Shown: one piece after another, positions 11,901-26,400 of the stretch | How positions within the stretch are numbered: position 1 is the first letter of the stretch | Layout: the number at the start of each line of letters is the position of its first letter | Origin: Motacilla alba alba | Lineage: Eukaryota > Chordata > Aves > Passeriformes > Motacillidae | Assembly: GCF_015832195.1 (NCBI RefSeq) | Contig: NC_052028.1 | Location: 9,529,501 to 9,593,500 of the forward strand | DNA: 64,000 bases | Direction: 5' to 3' | Position numbers and translations under genes: made by a program | Notes under the pieces: generated by a model | Told to the model about the DNA's origin: nothing | Databases searched by the model: none | Seen by the model: the letters and a program-made list of their open reading frames with translations, nothing else

Positions 11901-14900
11901 AATTGCAGTGGTGTTTCAAGTGAGGTGTTAAAGCAGGTGAGTGAGCAGGACAGCGAGGGTTTTCTGTGCCTCAAACACAGATCTGTCCTGTCTCACCTGT
12001 GACATTGCCCTGATTTTGCTCCTGTGGACATTGGTTCACTTGAGCCAGGCTGTGCTGCTTTGCTCCAAGAGCAACAATCAGCCGTTTAGGGCAGATATTC
12101 AAGCTGTGTTTCAGAACATCACTTAGTATTTACTTTGACACTGCAAGAGTAGTACATAAATAAGTGCCTCTATATTTAGGCATTGGTCCATCAGGGGAGG
12201 TTTGCTGGAATGGGGTATCTGACTGAAGTGCACAGTGAGGTGGGGATAAATTCTGGCTGAAGCAGTAGAGAAGAATAAAAAGACTGGATTTCGAGAGACT
12301 GAAAAAATCCCTTTGCCTCTGGAGACCTCTGTGGAGAAGAGAAAAAGAGAGTATTTTTCCTTCCAACTGTGTAACTTCAGTTGTAGCAAGGCACAGGCTG
12401 TTGACTGCATGCTGTCTCCATTAGCATCTTGAGTGCTTCCCAGAAATACACCTGCTGACTCCTCTGAATAAGAGGAGCTAGATGAGGTACATTAAAGCCA
12501 CGTTTCCTTGCCACGAATTTCCAGGAGCTCAATAATGCTGTTTTGGCAAGTTAATCTGGCAGTCCTTGTAGTGATGTCTTTAAAGGGTCATTAAAACCTC
12601 TTGGTTTTTTCTAAACAAAAGACTGAACCAAAGATTCTTGTGAATAATGACCTGAGTTAAAAGACTTGGTGGAGATGCTGTTGCATCAGGGGTACCTCAT
12701 CATCCTTATGATGCTGGAACAAACATCCTGATGATGCCTCAGTGTGGGACAGAACCTAATTGTCTGGAGCTTCCCCAGGCATTCCCTGCCCTCAGCAGCT
12801 CTCCTGCCCAAGGTGTGCCCCATCACTGCAGGCATTTCAGATTTGACATCACTTCTTGGTGACAGACAGTTGTAGGTGTTAGGGGTTAAATCCTACCAGC
12901 TCTGAGCACTCGTCAGGAATGAGGACCTTTTAAAAGTGAGTTGGAATCCTCTTCCTCCTCCTTGCAAAGGCTGCTACAGCTGGGATGCAGACAGGGAAAC
13001 ATGAACCATCCCAGCCAACACAAGGAGATGACAACCTCCCTCGCATCGCCAGCCCTGCCCCCCCTGTAAATCCACTCCGTTGTTTTTGGCCAGTAAATGA
13101 AAGCCAAGCTGAGGCCTTGATCCAAAACTTGGTCCCAGGCTGTGTGGGAGAGTTTGTACACGAACCTACAAAGGACAGACTGTTTTGCTTGTGAGGTTTT
13201 TTTGGTGGGTGGTTGATTCCCCTCCTTCCCCCCAGTCAATTCATTTTAGGTTTCACAAACAATATTAAGCCAATAATGTCTGTGCCAAAAAATTGTGATT
13301 CTAATCCTGCTTCCTGATACTTGCAATCCGGACTGTTTGTCTGGGTGAGCAATTTGTGTCAGTTGGCTTCTTCCCTGCCTCCCAAATAACTCTCCCACTG
13401 TTGGGAAGCCCTCTACCCAGGCAGGCTGGGAACAGCTCTTCTACTCCAGCTGCCAGTGACAGTGGTGCTCCAGCTCCTCTGTGGAGTTAGCAATCACCCT
13501 GCAGGGATACCCATCTCTGCCCTGTCTGCTGGGGAGAGGGGCTAAGGACATACTGACATGGGTACTGGGATGAGAGATTTGGTTTAGCATGAGGGGAAAT
13601 AATGGGAAGGCCACTGCACACAATAACTGGTTAATTTGCAAGCGGCCTGTAGCTATTTTAGTTACAGTCTCTTTTAAGGAGATCAACACTGAGGGCAAAT
13701 TCCTTCCCAGATAAATCATGCTCATTCCACATGCACAAGAAAGTGGGGAATTTTGTTTTTCAAGTGGCTGCTTTGCATGTTTCCCTGGCTGGCAGCTCGT
13801 GTGCCACTGCCAGGGCTGGGTTCACTGAGAGCGAGGGCTGTCACTCCGGGTGCCAAGGGGAGTTTCAGCCTCACGTGATGCTCATGGGATAACACTCCCT
13901 AAGATAATGCTCTGAAAAAGCACAGGATTCTTTTAAAAATCCTTTTAGAGATGGTGTCCCCCTTGTGCTCTTAATAATCTTTTGAGCCTTGGAATAAGAT
14001 GGTTTTTTGTTTAGAAAGGAAGGGGAAGAACAGCTTTAGGGCACAAGCTGCTTTTCCTTTGCCCTGACAGACTCATTCACATCCTAAACCTTGGGCAGCT
14101 GCAGCCCCTGCGCTCCCTGCACGCCCTTTGGATGCCCCAGCCCTTTGGATGGCCTGGGCAAGGCGGGCAGCCAACAGCAACACCGGTGCTGTGGCCACCT
14201 CCCTGCACAGGACCCAGCTGTTTCCCAGGGCACTTCTGGCCTGATCTTCACTGTTCTCCTGACCCCGCTCACAAGGCACAGCAGTGGCTGCACAAGAGCT
14301 CACAGGAGACCCATGGAGGCTGGGAGTGCTGCAGTGGTGAGGACTGAGGATGCAGATGCCTGCAGCTCCTCGCTGGGACTCTGAGCATCACCTCTTTGTG
14401 CTTGGCAATGACAGGTGAGGAAAAGCTGCCTCCTTAGAGTGCCAGAATTTCACTGCAAATACCTTAGTGTAGGAGAGGAATGGAGGACCTGAAATGTGGT
14501 GACCTGACCTTTCCTATTCCTACAGGCAGCTGTAGCTGAGTGTGGAGGTTTCTTTCTCTCCCATCTTTAAGCTGTGTGCACAGAAAACAATTCCCAACTG
14601 CACACAGAGAGGAAGCTCCATGCCTTCCACCAGGACCATTCATGGAGATAATTCCTCTGGAGATACTCATGAACACCATGAACATAAACACCACCAATAT
14701 TTGTCTATTTTATCTAGTGAGATTTATCTGTCTTTTTTCATGGTTGAGCTGTGTGTTAGCTCTAACTCAGTTGTAAACATGGCTTAAATTTTCCACGTCT
14801 GTTACTCTGAATGCGGAAGAATGAAGATGTTTTTGCTAACTCCCTTTAATGCTAAAAGAATTAAGATGTTTTAGTTCTCAGAAACAATGCTGGTAACTTC

Positions 14901-16048
14901 CATGTGGTCTGCACAACTTTGTACTGTACAAGGAGGCCAATATTGCCTTCGGATGCTTCTAAAACTCTTTGCATCTTGTAATTGGTCTATAAAATCAAGG
15001 CAGGCCCTGTGAAAGTGACTTCAGTAAATCACTTAGTCTGTTACACTGGCCCAAAGTTAATCTGAGTCTCCAGCCAAAGCAATGGATTTGACACATATTA
15101 AAATCCAGAGGTTTTCTTACACTTGCATAAACAGCTCTAGATTTGAGGGTTAAACTGAATTTGTCTTTGGAGGAGTGAAAAACATGTGGCCTGGGAGGGA
15201 TTTCCCCCCTCCATGTGTCTCAAGGACCCTTGTGCTTTGTGTGAGTTTTTAATTTTATATGAATGAGCACCAGCTGAAATGTTCTGCTCCTTGCTGTGGA
15301 TAACAGCATCTCTAGGATGAAATGCTGAAGAATTGTTCCTGCATTTTTCAGTAGCTCCTGACCTTAAGCCAGGCCTTGTTTCTGTAGCTGGCTCCTTTCT
15401 TACCAAGAAGCTGAACATACAGGCAAACTCAACCAGGCCAAATGAACTTAGGGCTCCTGGGCTGAATTCTGCCTCTTGACTCTGCCACTTGGTTCATTGA
15501 TGCTTGCTGGAAATGCACTTTCCATGAGCTCTTCTGACTCATGAAAGGGCTCTGATTTCCTGATGTGTGTTGTGCACATTAAACTTCACAAGCAGATCCT
15601 GCTTTTGGGCAGCATCTGCTTTTCCCAGTCCCAGCCCTGCTGCAGCCCTGGTATTGTTTTACATGAATCTGAAGGCCATGTGTGTTTGTCCCTTCCATGG
15701 ATAATGTCATTTCTGTTAAGAACCATCATGTCCTTTTTGTTTTGATCCTTTTCCCATGTGCTTGGGATGTACTTGGGGTCATCTTCACTGCAGGCTGAAG
15801 ATCACTTACAGGGCATTGAATATTTATTTGCTGGATTTACAAGAAAGGTATTGACTGCAGCTGCAATGATTACTTACTAGTCTGTGCCACTAGATTTGTT
15901 GATAAACTATTTTCTTTGCTAGCTCTTATTGCTGTGAGTTTCCTTTGTCCAGAGCAATAGAATGTTCCGAGATAAATATAGGGCTCCTGTTTCTGTTTCA
16001 CTTAGCAAGTCTGAAAATTTTATTTCCACATGTTCATAGACTGGCCTT

Positions 16049-16113
16049 TGATTTTCTTTTGGGTTGTGTTTTTTTGTTGTTGTTGTTGTTTTTGGTTGTT
16101 TTGGTTTTTTTTT
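16049..16113. repeat. T-rich / (TTG)n low-complexity tract
   Basis: The tract includes 'ttgttgttgttgttgttt' flanked by T runs and 'ggttgttttgg' interruptions. It is simple-sequence DNA with no coding value. Confidence 0.9.
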
Positions 16114-19100
16114 CTCCTTGAGTTTCAGTCTGAAGGTTTCCCTTTACTCATGTTTCGAATACCCGCATGGATTTAAGACCTTGCACGGAATTGCAATAAT
16201 GCTCTTTTCCCACAGATATTTGCTCAAAAATAAGGATTTGGTACATATTGTTTTCCACTGTGTGTGCGGGATGTACAGACTGTGACGGGGAGGCACAGAC
16301 TAAACCTACTGAGAATACTGAAGTGGGTTGGGAATGGGGAGCCACTTTTAGGGGAATTATGCTTCCCATACCCCACCCACACACATGATGCCTGTCAGTA
16401 AGGCTGCATGAAAATATTCCCATTCACACATGACCAGAGATGTAACTGGTGTCAGCTGAGCTCTCTCAAGAGAAGCCAGAAATGCTGTGTTCTATCAGAA
16501 GCACGGAGATACTCAATGAAAATCTTCTCTGAGTTCCTAATTGGAATTGCTGGGGTGCCCTTCTCTGAACAAATTGCTGCATGGGCCTGTGGAGGCAAAT
16601 CCAGGGTGACACTTTCAATATGTGTTTCTGAAAATCTCCTTGGACCCCATTTGTTGCTATCAGTGCTTTTAAAACCCTTAAAAATCAAATTCTAAAAAAC
16701 CAGTTCTTACTGTTGTGTGAACTTTTCCATGCTCTTGAAAACCTTCCTGTGTATCATGGAGCCAAATGCTCTGTTGAAGTGCAAGTCTGTTCAGAATTTA
16801 GTTCAAAGGGGCTGGAAGGAATTCCTGGTACTGCAAAACAGGCAGTGCTGGAGGCCAGTCACAGCCCCTCCATTGCTGCACGGGCCTGGCCAGAGCCCAG
16901 GGATGCGTTGGGTTAGTCACAGCCTGATGGGGAATCCAGTAAATGTCCTGGAGGATTGCACTAGATAGGATGTTCTCCAAACATGGCAAGGAAAGAACAG
17001 CTAAAACATCAGAGAATTTAATGCATGCCTTAATTTAACCATGCCTTAGCAACCCTAGAGATGTATTTTCATGACAACTCCATCCATATTTTGAGAACAA
17101 TCACTCCCAGCCATTAAACTATCAACTATGTACTCAGTGTAACAAAATAATTCATAAACTGATGGACTAAGTGCCAGGAAAAGATGTGATCAAGCAGTCT
17201 CATGATACTCCAGAGAAATACTGTCTTGCTCCAATGTGCATTTGAGTTTATTTTTTGTTAAAAATAGATGGAGATGAACATAAACTGAACACAGTGAATG
17301 TCTGAGATAACTTACAATGAAATGCTGGGGAGGTTGAAATTGCAGCACCAAAGGAAAAACATCGTGAGATCTTAGACTTTGATACTAAGATACAACTTGT
17401 GGGCTCAGCATTATTCTAGGCTTTCCTCTCCATATTTCAGTGACCTTAGCCAAATGAGAGCTGACCTTAGGAGTTCTCCATCCCACTGCCCCCTCAGGAG
17501 CACTCTGCAGGGCTTTGATGCTCTCAGGCGCAGCACTCTCACAATGTTTCTTCCTTACAGGAGTGGAATGAAGCAGCAATGCCTGGGGCTCCTTATGGGA
17601 AGGGTTTGTCACTGGCTTCTGTGCCCAGAAAGCTTGGGACCACCCAGTGAGGGCACACAGGTCTCTGTGATCCTGTGTCTTGGGCATGTTCATGGTTAAC
17701 AAGGATGAATATGACTTGATTTCTGAGGGATTTCCCACATATTTCCTTGGTAGTCTTTACCTCAACTTAATCTCCTAAATTTTTCCAGGGCATTAACTTC
17801 TCCTTGCTGATAGTTCCCTGGGAGTTTGGCTATGCAGAATCAGATCACTGTGTGCTCTGCACCCCCAAAAAAATGAGGTCTGGTGCAAATGGGGGGCACA
17901 CTCAGCCACGAGCCTGTGCCACGGTGGCCAGCCCAGCCCCACCTCCATGGCCAAGCATTCCAGCCTGTAATCCAGGGTGAGACTAACCACCAGATGTCTG
18001 ACCTCCTCACCCTCCTGGCAACACTAAATGTCCTTTCCTGTAAAGTTCTGCAGGGTTTTATTTTCCTTTCTTTTCCCAGTCTCCAACTGCTGGTTATTAT
18101 CATTATTAAGCATAAATGGCCTCTTTCACACTCTGCAAGGCGAGTGCTCCTATGAATGGAGCCTAACTAGCGTGAAAGGGTTTGCATGGTGATACTGCAC
18201 AGGATTCAGAGAGCGCCTTGTAACTAAATTAATAAGAGAAAGGAACATTATGAACACATCCCCTTTCATAAGTGAGGGGATTTTCCCATAGGCTTGGATC
18301 AAGAATGTATCCCATACTTTTGCAAATGAAAAAGAAAGACCAAAGTGAAGCCTTTTCCTTAGGATAAGGAAGCTATCTGAAGGGCAGCTAGGTAGAAGTT
18401 TCAAAAACTGAGTAGCGGGAAAGTATTAAGATAATACTCCAGCTCCCAGCCCAAAGAAACAGTTGTTTTTCAGTGGTAAGTGCAATTACCTAAAAAAAAA
18501 ATATGGCAAAAGGCATCCATCTACAGAACCTGGCAAGAAAAAAAAAAAAGTATCTCTTTGCTGTGGAACAGATGAGTATTGTCCTTGCACTGCACTTTTA
18601 ATTTATCATCCATCACATCTATGCACTAAGGGCAATCTGAATGCAAATGTTGCTTTGATTTGCATGAAGGGCTGAAAATAGCTGGATGCAGGTTACAGTT
18701 ACGGGCATGTAGATATCAAACCTCCCCTACCCGCATCCTGTTACAATTAATGGGCTGTGTTCCTAACTTCTCATGCTGCAATGCCCTCAAATATCACAAA
18801 CTAAGCAGAGTCAAGCGGGATCATTACAAGGAAAGAAGAGCTCTGAAGAATCCTCCTGCATTGGCAGCTTGGGTCACTCTGAGCTGGCGTTGTCCTGATT
18901 CCCAGCACAGCCCTGTGACAGGCTGCTGCACAGAAAAAACAGAAAATACACAACCTGAGACTGAAATTCAACAGTCTTACATATTATATATAGAGATTTT
19001 TGTCTGTTCCCTTAATTATGATTTGGTGCACAGCTCCTGCATCATGGTATTCCTTGGTAAGGCCAGGCTGATTCATTTCTACACCAAAATCCTGCAGAGC

Positions 19101-21892
19101 TCATCCCCGAAAGAGCTGATTAGCTCCTCTCTAGAGGGAGCTCCCTCTAGGCTTACACACAACCATCCCTTCCCCCCTGAACACAGGGGTGAGCTGTGAC
19201 CCCCGCAGGTGAAGAGGAAGGAGCATCTATTTTTCCAAGAGGAATTGAGAATTTATGTACTCTTTTGGAAAATGCATCCCATGGAAATATCAAATACAGC
19301 ATTCCATAGTCAGAGGTATGTTCAAACCAACCTCACAGATCTGTAAGACCCACAAAATTCAGACCCAGAAAGCCCCCACCCTGAGCTGCTGCACACTGCA
19401 GAGTGCAGGGATTTCCCGGGGCTGCCAGAAGTCCCAGTTTCTGGTGCTTCATCCACCATTTCAAAACCATTTTGCAGAGGTATCAGGACATGTCTAATCC
19501 TTGAAAAAAAAAAAAAAAAGTGGACATCGTGGTCATTTAGCAAGATTCCCCCCCTTTCACTTTCCTTTGTTAGAGTAGAATGAGATTGGAGGACTGTTGT
19601 TTACAGTCCCTTACAGTGGACTCTTTTACTGCCAATGCCACAAATGATGTCATTTGTTTAGCGGGAGACTGACTATTAGAAATGCCAAATGTAATTAGGA
19701 TCTTTCCTTTCAGTTGGGTCTCACAAACACTGATAGTGAGAAATGGCTCCTACCTTTTGAACTTTCAGACTAGCAGTGGGATCCTTGCCCTGACAGGGCT
19801 CTTGGCAAAGGTTTCAACCTCGGGTGAGAGAAGATTTCACACGACATTTGCAATTCTCCTCTGAATTTGGAAAGTTCATAAGCTTTCAGCTGGGAGTGAC
19901 ATCACTGGAAATAACTCCTCTCCTGGGAAAGAAAAAAAAACCCTCATTAACCCCTGGAGATTGTAGAGCTGAGGCTCTGCCTGCTTCAGGTCCTCCAAGT
20001 CTGGGAGAAATGGGGCTGAGCCTGGCCAGATGCTGCCAGCTGGTGTGGAGCCAGCTACTGGGATCCTACTCCACCCATGACACTTAGAGAGAAACAAAGG
20101 GTGCAAAGGGTGTGTTAGGGACAGGAAGAGGCGTGATGCTTGTGACTGTACTGCAGCTATTCTCTACTGTCAGAAGCCCCCTGAGGGAGGAGGTGGGAGG
20201 AGGCCAGGGGAGGAAGGCCAGGAGCAGATGGCATTAATTTAGCACGGCTCAAGGCTGCTGCACAATATGCAGAAGCTTGGTCCTTGTTAAGAACCAGCCT
20301 AAAAACCTGCAGCCCTGTCCTTGCAGGCTGGCCATTTACCCATCATCACAGGAGAGAAAACTGGGCATCTGAGCCAGTCCTGAAATTCACCCAGCAAAGA
20401 TCCAGCTGACATCAGTCATGACGCTGTGAGAAAGCAGTGAAGCTCCAGGGCCCCATCCAGTGCTTGCTGACATCAATGGAAACCTTTCAATGGGCCTCAG
20501 CAGACTGTGGATCAGGGCCCTGGTTTGCAATTGTGGGCATACATGGCTCCTTCTGACCAGAGATGGCAAAAGTGTGTACATCTCTTCAATGGCTCTGGCT
20601 GTCCAAGCACTGTTCTTGCTCTGACAAGAGGAGTGTGTGACCAGACTGATACCACACAGACACTTCTACACTCATGGCACCTGCTTCATTGTGATTTAAT
20701 TCCAGCACACTCAGCATGAAGAATGCCACTTGCTATTGCAGCTGGCATTGCTGAGTTCTGGGGTGTCCAGCCCTGCCCTCTCCACTCCCCTTCTTCAGCA
20801 AGAGTTTGCTTCTCAACCTGATGTTGACTTAACTGCAAAATTTACAACCAAGAAAACCTTAAAGGTCCATTTTCTATATTAGGTCCTATCTGTTCTTATG
20901 GTCACCCAGCAGAGAGCCTAGCCTGTGACTGGACAGCTTTGTATTGATGTGAAGAAGTTTAACCCAAAAAGTTTTTGCTGCCTGTGATCCTTCAGTGCCA
21001 GCTCCATGCTCTCCTCAGACTGTTTCCTTCCTCTTCCAGAGTCTTCCCACCACCTCTTCCAGGGATTTTTGTGCAGGTTATTTGAGGATAGGGGTACTTG
21101 AATGAAAATATGGTGATGAAGCACCTGTGCTTTGACTATACACTATCTTCTGCTGTTGGTTTTAATGTTCTGTACATTCCTGTGATTACTTTTTCTGCAT
21201 CCCCTCTCTTTTATTGAGCTTGCAAATGCAAATCAGCTCTGGGTTTTTATTAATTTACTTCCAACTGATAAAACGTCTGTGAGGCAGGAGGGAGCCTGGA
21301 GTCTGGTCTGTGTCCTTTAAGCACACACTGCGTGCAGCCAGCAATTTTATCCTGCTGTTCACAGTTGCATCCATAACAAATGGATCAGAAAAGAAAAGCT
21401 GATTTTATTCTGAAAAGATGGAAAAAACGTTTTTCTCAAAATTCTCAGAAAACTGAAAAAAAGAAAAGGGATTTGAGATCAACATTGTGGAACTGAAAAA
21501 ATCCCCAAGTTACTCTTACCTTCATGCTGCTAAATTTACTGAATAGCTTTTGCAAACCCCAGCCACTATGTGGCCCTCTTAAAAGAGCAGCCTGGCTACA
21601 TGGTGAAGAACTGCCCCCGAATTTCTCCCTATTTTATGTAAATTTGCCATTATATTTTAGGGATCTCGTTATTGCTTCCTTCGGGTTTTGAGGCTAAAGT
21701 TCCTTTCAACTCTTCCAATTATAGCAAATCAATGGCAATGCAGCTTGAGGATAGATCCAAAATGTTTTACTGCTTTTTTAAAGCTTTCTGGTATTATTTT
21801 GGTGCTACCCTTTAGTTTGCACATCTGTGCCACTGAATCCACACAGCCATTTATTTTAATTAGTTCTGAACCTTTTTCTACTACACCAATAG

Positions 21893-21960
21893 GATAATAT
21901 TGTGTTACCATGCTTAGGTTATGTTAGATAATACTGTGTTATTTATTCTTAGGTTATATT
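21893..21960. repeat. Two-copy 34-bp tandem duplication
   Basis: The unit beginning 'gataatattgtgtta' at 21893 recurs diverged at 21927 ('gataatactgtgtta'), and both copies contain 'cttaggttat'. The spacing is exactly 34 bp. Confidence 0.8.
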
Positions 21961-23154
21961 CCTAGCCAAGGGTGAAAAAGAATTTTCCCAGTTCAGGTTC
22001 ATAAGGGGAATATTGTTAATAAACTTTGTGTTTAGGACTTGTAAATCAGCACAGAACTGCAGAGATTTAGGAAGAGGGTTCTCAGTCTCCTGTTTTTGTG
22101 CAGAGTGCCTAAGTCCAGTTCACTGCCATCTTTTCAAAAGAGTAATGGACTGATTTAAAAACTGTGCCATGCTCCTCTTCTCCTCTTCCCACCTAGTTTT
22201 TTGCTTTAGGAGCAGAAGATGAGATGGGAAGCTTGTCATTGCATGTAGGTACCTTGGGGTCCACTATCCCAGCCAGACTGCTGTGCACCCGCTGGGAAGC
22301 AGAGCTCTGCTTTCAGTGTGGGGGTTGATCAGACACCACTGATTTCGGAGGTCCATCACAGTGTCCCTGTGACTTTGGGCAAGGCACAGCCAGCACAGTT
22401 TGGATTCTCTGCATGCCATGACCCTGCTTTTCACAGCTGCTGGCTACCAGCTCCTGGGCCTGTGGCTGCTGAGTGAAATGAAGGAACTCGCTCAGAGTGC
22501 TCAAACCTGGCCAGGTCTGGATTTGCTGAGCACATCCCTGCACAAGCTCCATGCTCCTGATGCTCCTGATACTAACACCAGGGGTAGCACCAAAGTGGGC
22601 AGGCTCAGCAGGGCAGCTCTGTCCCTCCCCTGGATGTCACAGGAACTGACAGGGCTGTGTGTACAGCCCTCCTCCTCTTTGCCAGAGGTTAGCTCGAGAT
22701 GCAGCCGTGGGGCCATGCTTTGTTCCAGGCTGGTGTAGGACCCACTTCCTGGACACTGGGAGGAAGGAAACACTAAGGAAGGAAGATGAACAGCACTCTG
22801 AGTCATGACCTAAGTCTCAGCCTGCCTCTGGGCAGCATGTGTCATGCTCACCATGAGTGGGGTTTAGGGCACAGTGACAACAGATGCTCCAGATTCAAGT
22901 ATTGTGAAGATATTGCTCTTAGGTTTTCAACTTAGCATTCAGTAATTTATATCTACACTGTTTTTAAATGTGAACATCCGGAGGAATATAAAATGTTGTG
23001 GCTTAATTAACCAATGTTAACAGTAAGCACAGGTCAGTGCATAAGGCAAGATAATGAAGGTTGTAGTGCTGATCACGTGTCCTCCCGGTTTGATGCACCA
23101 TCAGAGCTGGTGGCTTTGGCCAACCCCTGAGAATTTCCAAAAGCAAACGCAAAA

Positions 23155-23446
23155 GGGAGCTGATTCGTCAGTCTCTTTCTCCGGGCAACAACAGACAGAA
23201 CAAGAGGACACAGTCTCAAGCTGCGCCAAGGGAGATACAGGCTAGAATTAAGGAGGAAGTTTTCACAGAAAGAGTGGTCAAATACTGGAATCATCTGCCC
23301 AGGGAGGTGGTGGAGTCACCATCCCTGGATGTGTTTAAAAAAAGACTGGATGTGGCCAGTGATCTAGTTGAGGTGTTAGAACATGGGTTGGACTCAATGA
23401 TCTTAAAGGTCTCTTCCAACATAAAAAAATTCTGTGATTCTGTGAG
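23155..23446 (+). mobile_element. CR1 LINE fragment, plus orientation
   Basis: The copy includes 'ctccgggcaacaac', 'caagaggacacagtctcaag', 'cccagggaggtggtggagtc', 'ggttggactcaatgatctta' and the terminal 'attctgtgattctgtgag'. These are the ordered landmarks of the avian CR1 3' end. The left border is approximate. It encodes nothing. Confidence 0.93.
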
Positions 23447-26400
23447 TAAGCCAGAAAGAAACTTCTCAGATGGAGAAGACTTTGCAACCTTCCCGTGACT
23501 TGACTTCAACTTGTGTATAAACAAAACCCTTTCATTGCTGATGTACTTGTTTTAAATAGACGAGGAAGAGTCATAAATACTCAGTAACTTCAGGCTTGAA
23601 CTGCACGGTGAAAAGCTTTGAGGGGAGGAAAATGCCCTTTCCTCTTCTCCCTGATGATCCATTCTTGACTGTGTCGCAGTCCCTTCCAGGCAGGGCCACC
23701 TGCTGAGGCTAAATGGCCTTCACCCATTTGATTTCCTAAAAGGACATTTGGGTATCTCACTCATCAGAGATGTCCATTAATAAAAGGCTTGGTGCAGTTA
23801 TTTAGCTGGATGAGATAATGAGATGAATTCTTGCAACAGAGTAAAAATGACAAAGCTGACATTTTCTTGTGTTGGAAACAGAATGTTGTGACAAAAATTT
23901 GAAGCTTTTCAGTAAAAAGGGTACCCAATGGGGTTTTGACACTTGTTTGCCCATTGCTCTCTCCACCTAAATTCTGACACATTAAGCCTTCAAAGAAATT
24001 ACAAAAGAGATAAAATTGTCACAGTTTGGGAATAAATCAATACCCAGGTGAAAGCAATGAAAATTTTTGAAAACAAAGGTAGCAAAACCTTGAATAAAGA
24101 TAAAAATTCTTTGCTAACATTTGGCTTTCCAGCCTCAGATGCCTGCAAAACGTTTGATAACTTTACACAGAGATGTTCTTGTTTATTTCTTCTCTCCAAT
24201 CTTTCATGGTCATTTGAAAGTTAAAACAGATCCTCCTACTCTGGACAATCTAGTACAGTGAAAGCAGCTTGTTACAAAACATGGCTAGGAATGTTTAAAT
24301 AAAAATATGTAGAATAAAGGAAGGAACTATTCATGATGCATCACTCCTCTGACAGGCTGTGAAGTTATTTCACCCTTCAACACAAGTGCTAAAACATAAT
24401 GGAATCCCTACTGAGTGTTTTCATGCTTACCAGAACATAAAAAAAATAGCATAACAAAATGCCCAGTGTGCCCCTAACTATTAGCTTGGATGAGCAAGGA
24501 GGCCAGGGGAAAACAGTGGCACTGTGGGAAATATTTGTGGCCAGGGGAGGAAACAATAACTGAAAGTGATAAAAATCAATGATTCCCGCAGAACCATGCA
24601 CAGACCATGCAGCTCTTTGTGCCCCGTGCAAGGAGGACAGTCTGTAGACACAACATCAATGTAGATTGTGGCGTTTTTCTCTGTGCTACCATAAAGAATT
24701 TTAAAAGCCAGATTCAGATTTAGAAAAGGTCTCCAGTCAGGAAAGGAGGGCATTTTTTGGTTACAAAAAAAGGCCATTCAGCTCATAAGCAAGACTATGT
24801 GTCAGATACTTGGTATGGTACTTGATACTTGAAATGGTAATGCACCATTTCAATGTATTCTTTTTGGCTTTTAACTCAGCTGAGAACATGAAATGGGCAC
24901 AGATGCAGCACTGCAGTGTGCAAAAGTGGGGCACTAAATGGTGCATTAACATAGAGCTGAATTTTGTTGTTGTTGTTAATCAGGCCCTATTCAGAAAGAA
25001 ACAGTGAAGCTTTTTGCCTGCATAAAAACACATATGACTTGGCCTTTAATATACAATAATTCATTTAAATTTACTGAATCCACTGAACTTTATGAACTCA
25101 GAGTGGTTGCTCAGGTACACATTAATGGTGAACCAGCTGTAAAGGATGATTTGCTCCAAGGAAGTTATTAACTCTTACTGGTTTCTTTTCCTCTGATTCG
25201 CAGCACAGATTGTGAGTGCTTCTGAAGTCTTGCGTGTCATTTGATGTTTAAATGCAAAGAACCTATGAAGAATTGTCCTGAATTATTATCATTTACAACA
25301 AGGAAGTGAAGTTTTATGGAGGTTCCAAAGCCCTTCTGTACTCAGAAGATGGGATGGTTTGACTTTGTTCTCCCTTTGCATTGATGCAGCTTCAAAACCA
25401 CCCAACGGGAAGTGATGGTTATAGTGTTGTAAAACTGGTGGAAATAACAGGATTACTTTTGACTAACCACAGGGTTTTCCATGTCAGGAATTTGAACAGC
25501 CTGAAATCATTCTGTCCTCAGACTTTTTTACCTTTTAGAAGAAAGGACTAAACAATATCTTTAGGGCTTATATGCAGATTATACAAAGCCTGTGAAAGTA
25601 AGTGGAAAGGACAAAAGGTAGGCAATGGGGAGCAGTCAGCCAGAGGGACCTCTTCAAACCAAACCCAGTGTTCCTTCTACTTAGAGAAAGGTGTTTATCA
25701 GTCAGATGAAGGGCAGGACATGGGGAAGCCATCCTACTTAGCATTACGCTGTCTGTAAATTTTTGAGCCACCAGCAGCACCAATATGCTGCAATTTGAGA
25801 GAAAACCCCTAAGTGCTCGTGCCAACTTCTCAAAGTCTCCCTTCATTCTCATGCATATGAACTTCCTGCAGCAATACTGACCTGGAGGAGGGAAAGCCCT
25901 CTCTCCTTCCACCTCTCTGGGCTGGACCATCTCCCTGGGGTACACGATGGATATGGTCAAGCGTTTGTGGCAGCTCAGGTGCTGGTTGTACCCATAGCCA
26001 CCTGCCAGTTCTTGCAGAGGTGAGCTGCTCTAAACTGGCTGTGAAACACTCAAAACTCTTGGTATTGAAGGTACTAAGTTTCCTGTCCAACATTCTCCCA
26101 ATACTTGTCCAGTATTGTTGCTGTTCAGCCAGGAATACATTTTCCTGTATGTAAAAATAATTGCAGTAATGTTCACAATATAAAAATGGAAGTGTGCTTC
26201 ATGTGTTCAAGGTATTTTTTCATACTGAGCCTCTGCTAATATAATTCATAGAAGTAATTGTATGAAAACCCAAAAATTCCAATTTTGTTGGGCTTGCTTT
26301 TGGTCTGGTTCCATAAACATTAACAGCATTAGAAAATACCGAAACTCTTTTATTTCACATTAATTGAAGTAACTATGACAACATAACACAATTTATTTCC

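Larger units (their letters stand above)
8969..23154. other. Intergenic DNA, no gene recognised
   Basis: About 14 kb without a recognisable exon, RNA gene or clear transposon. It contains short homopolymer runs and a GT-rich tract at 16.05-16.11 kb plus a two-copy 34-bp duplication at 21.9 kb. Open frames are short and present on both strands, as expected by chance. Confidence 0.5.
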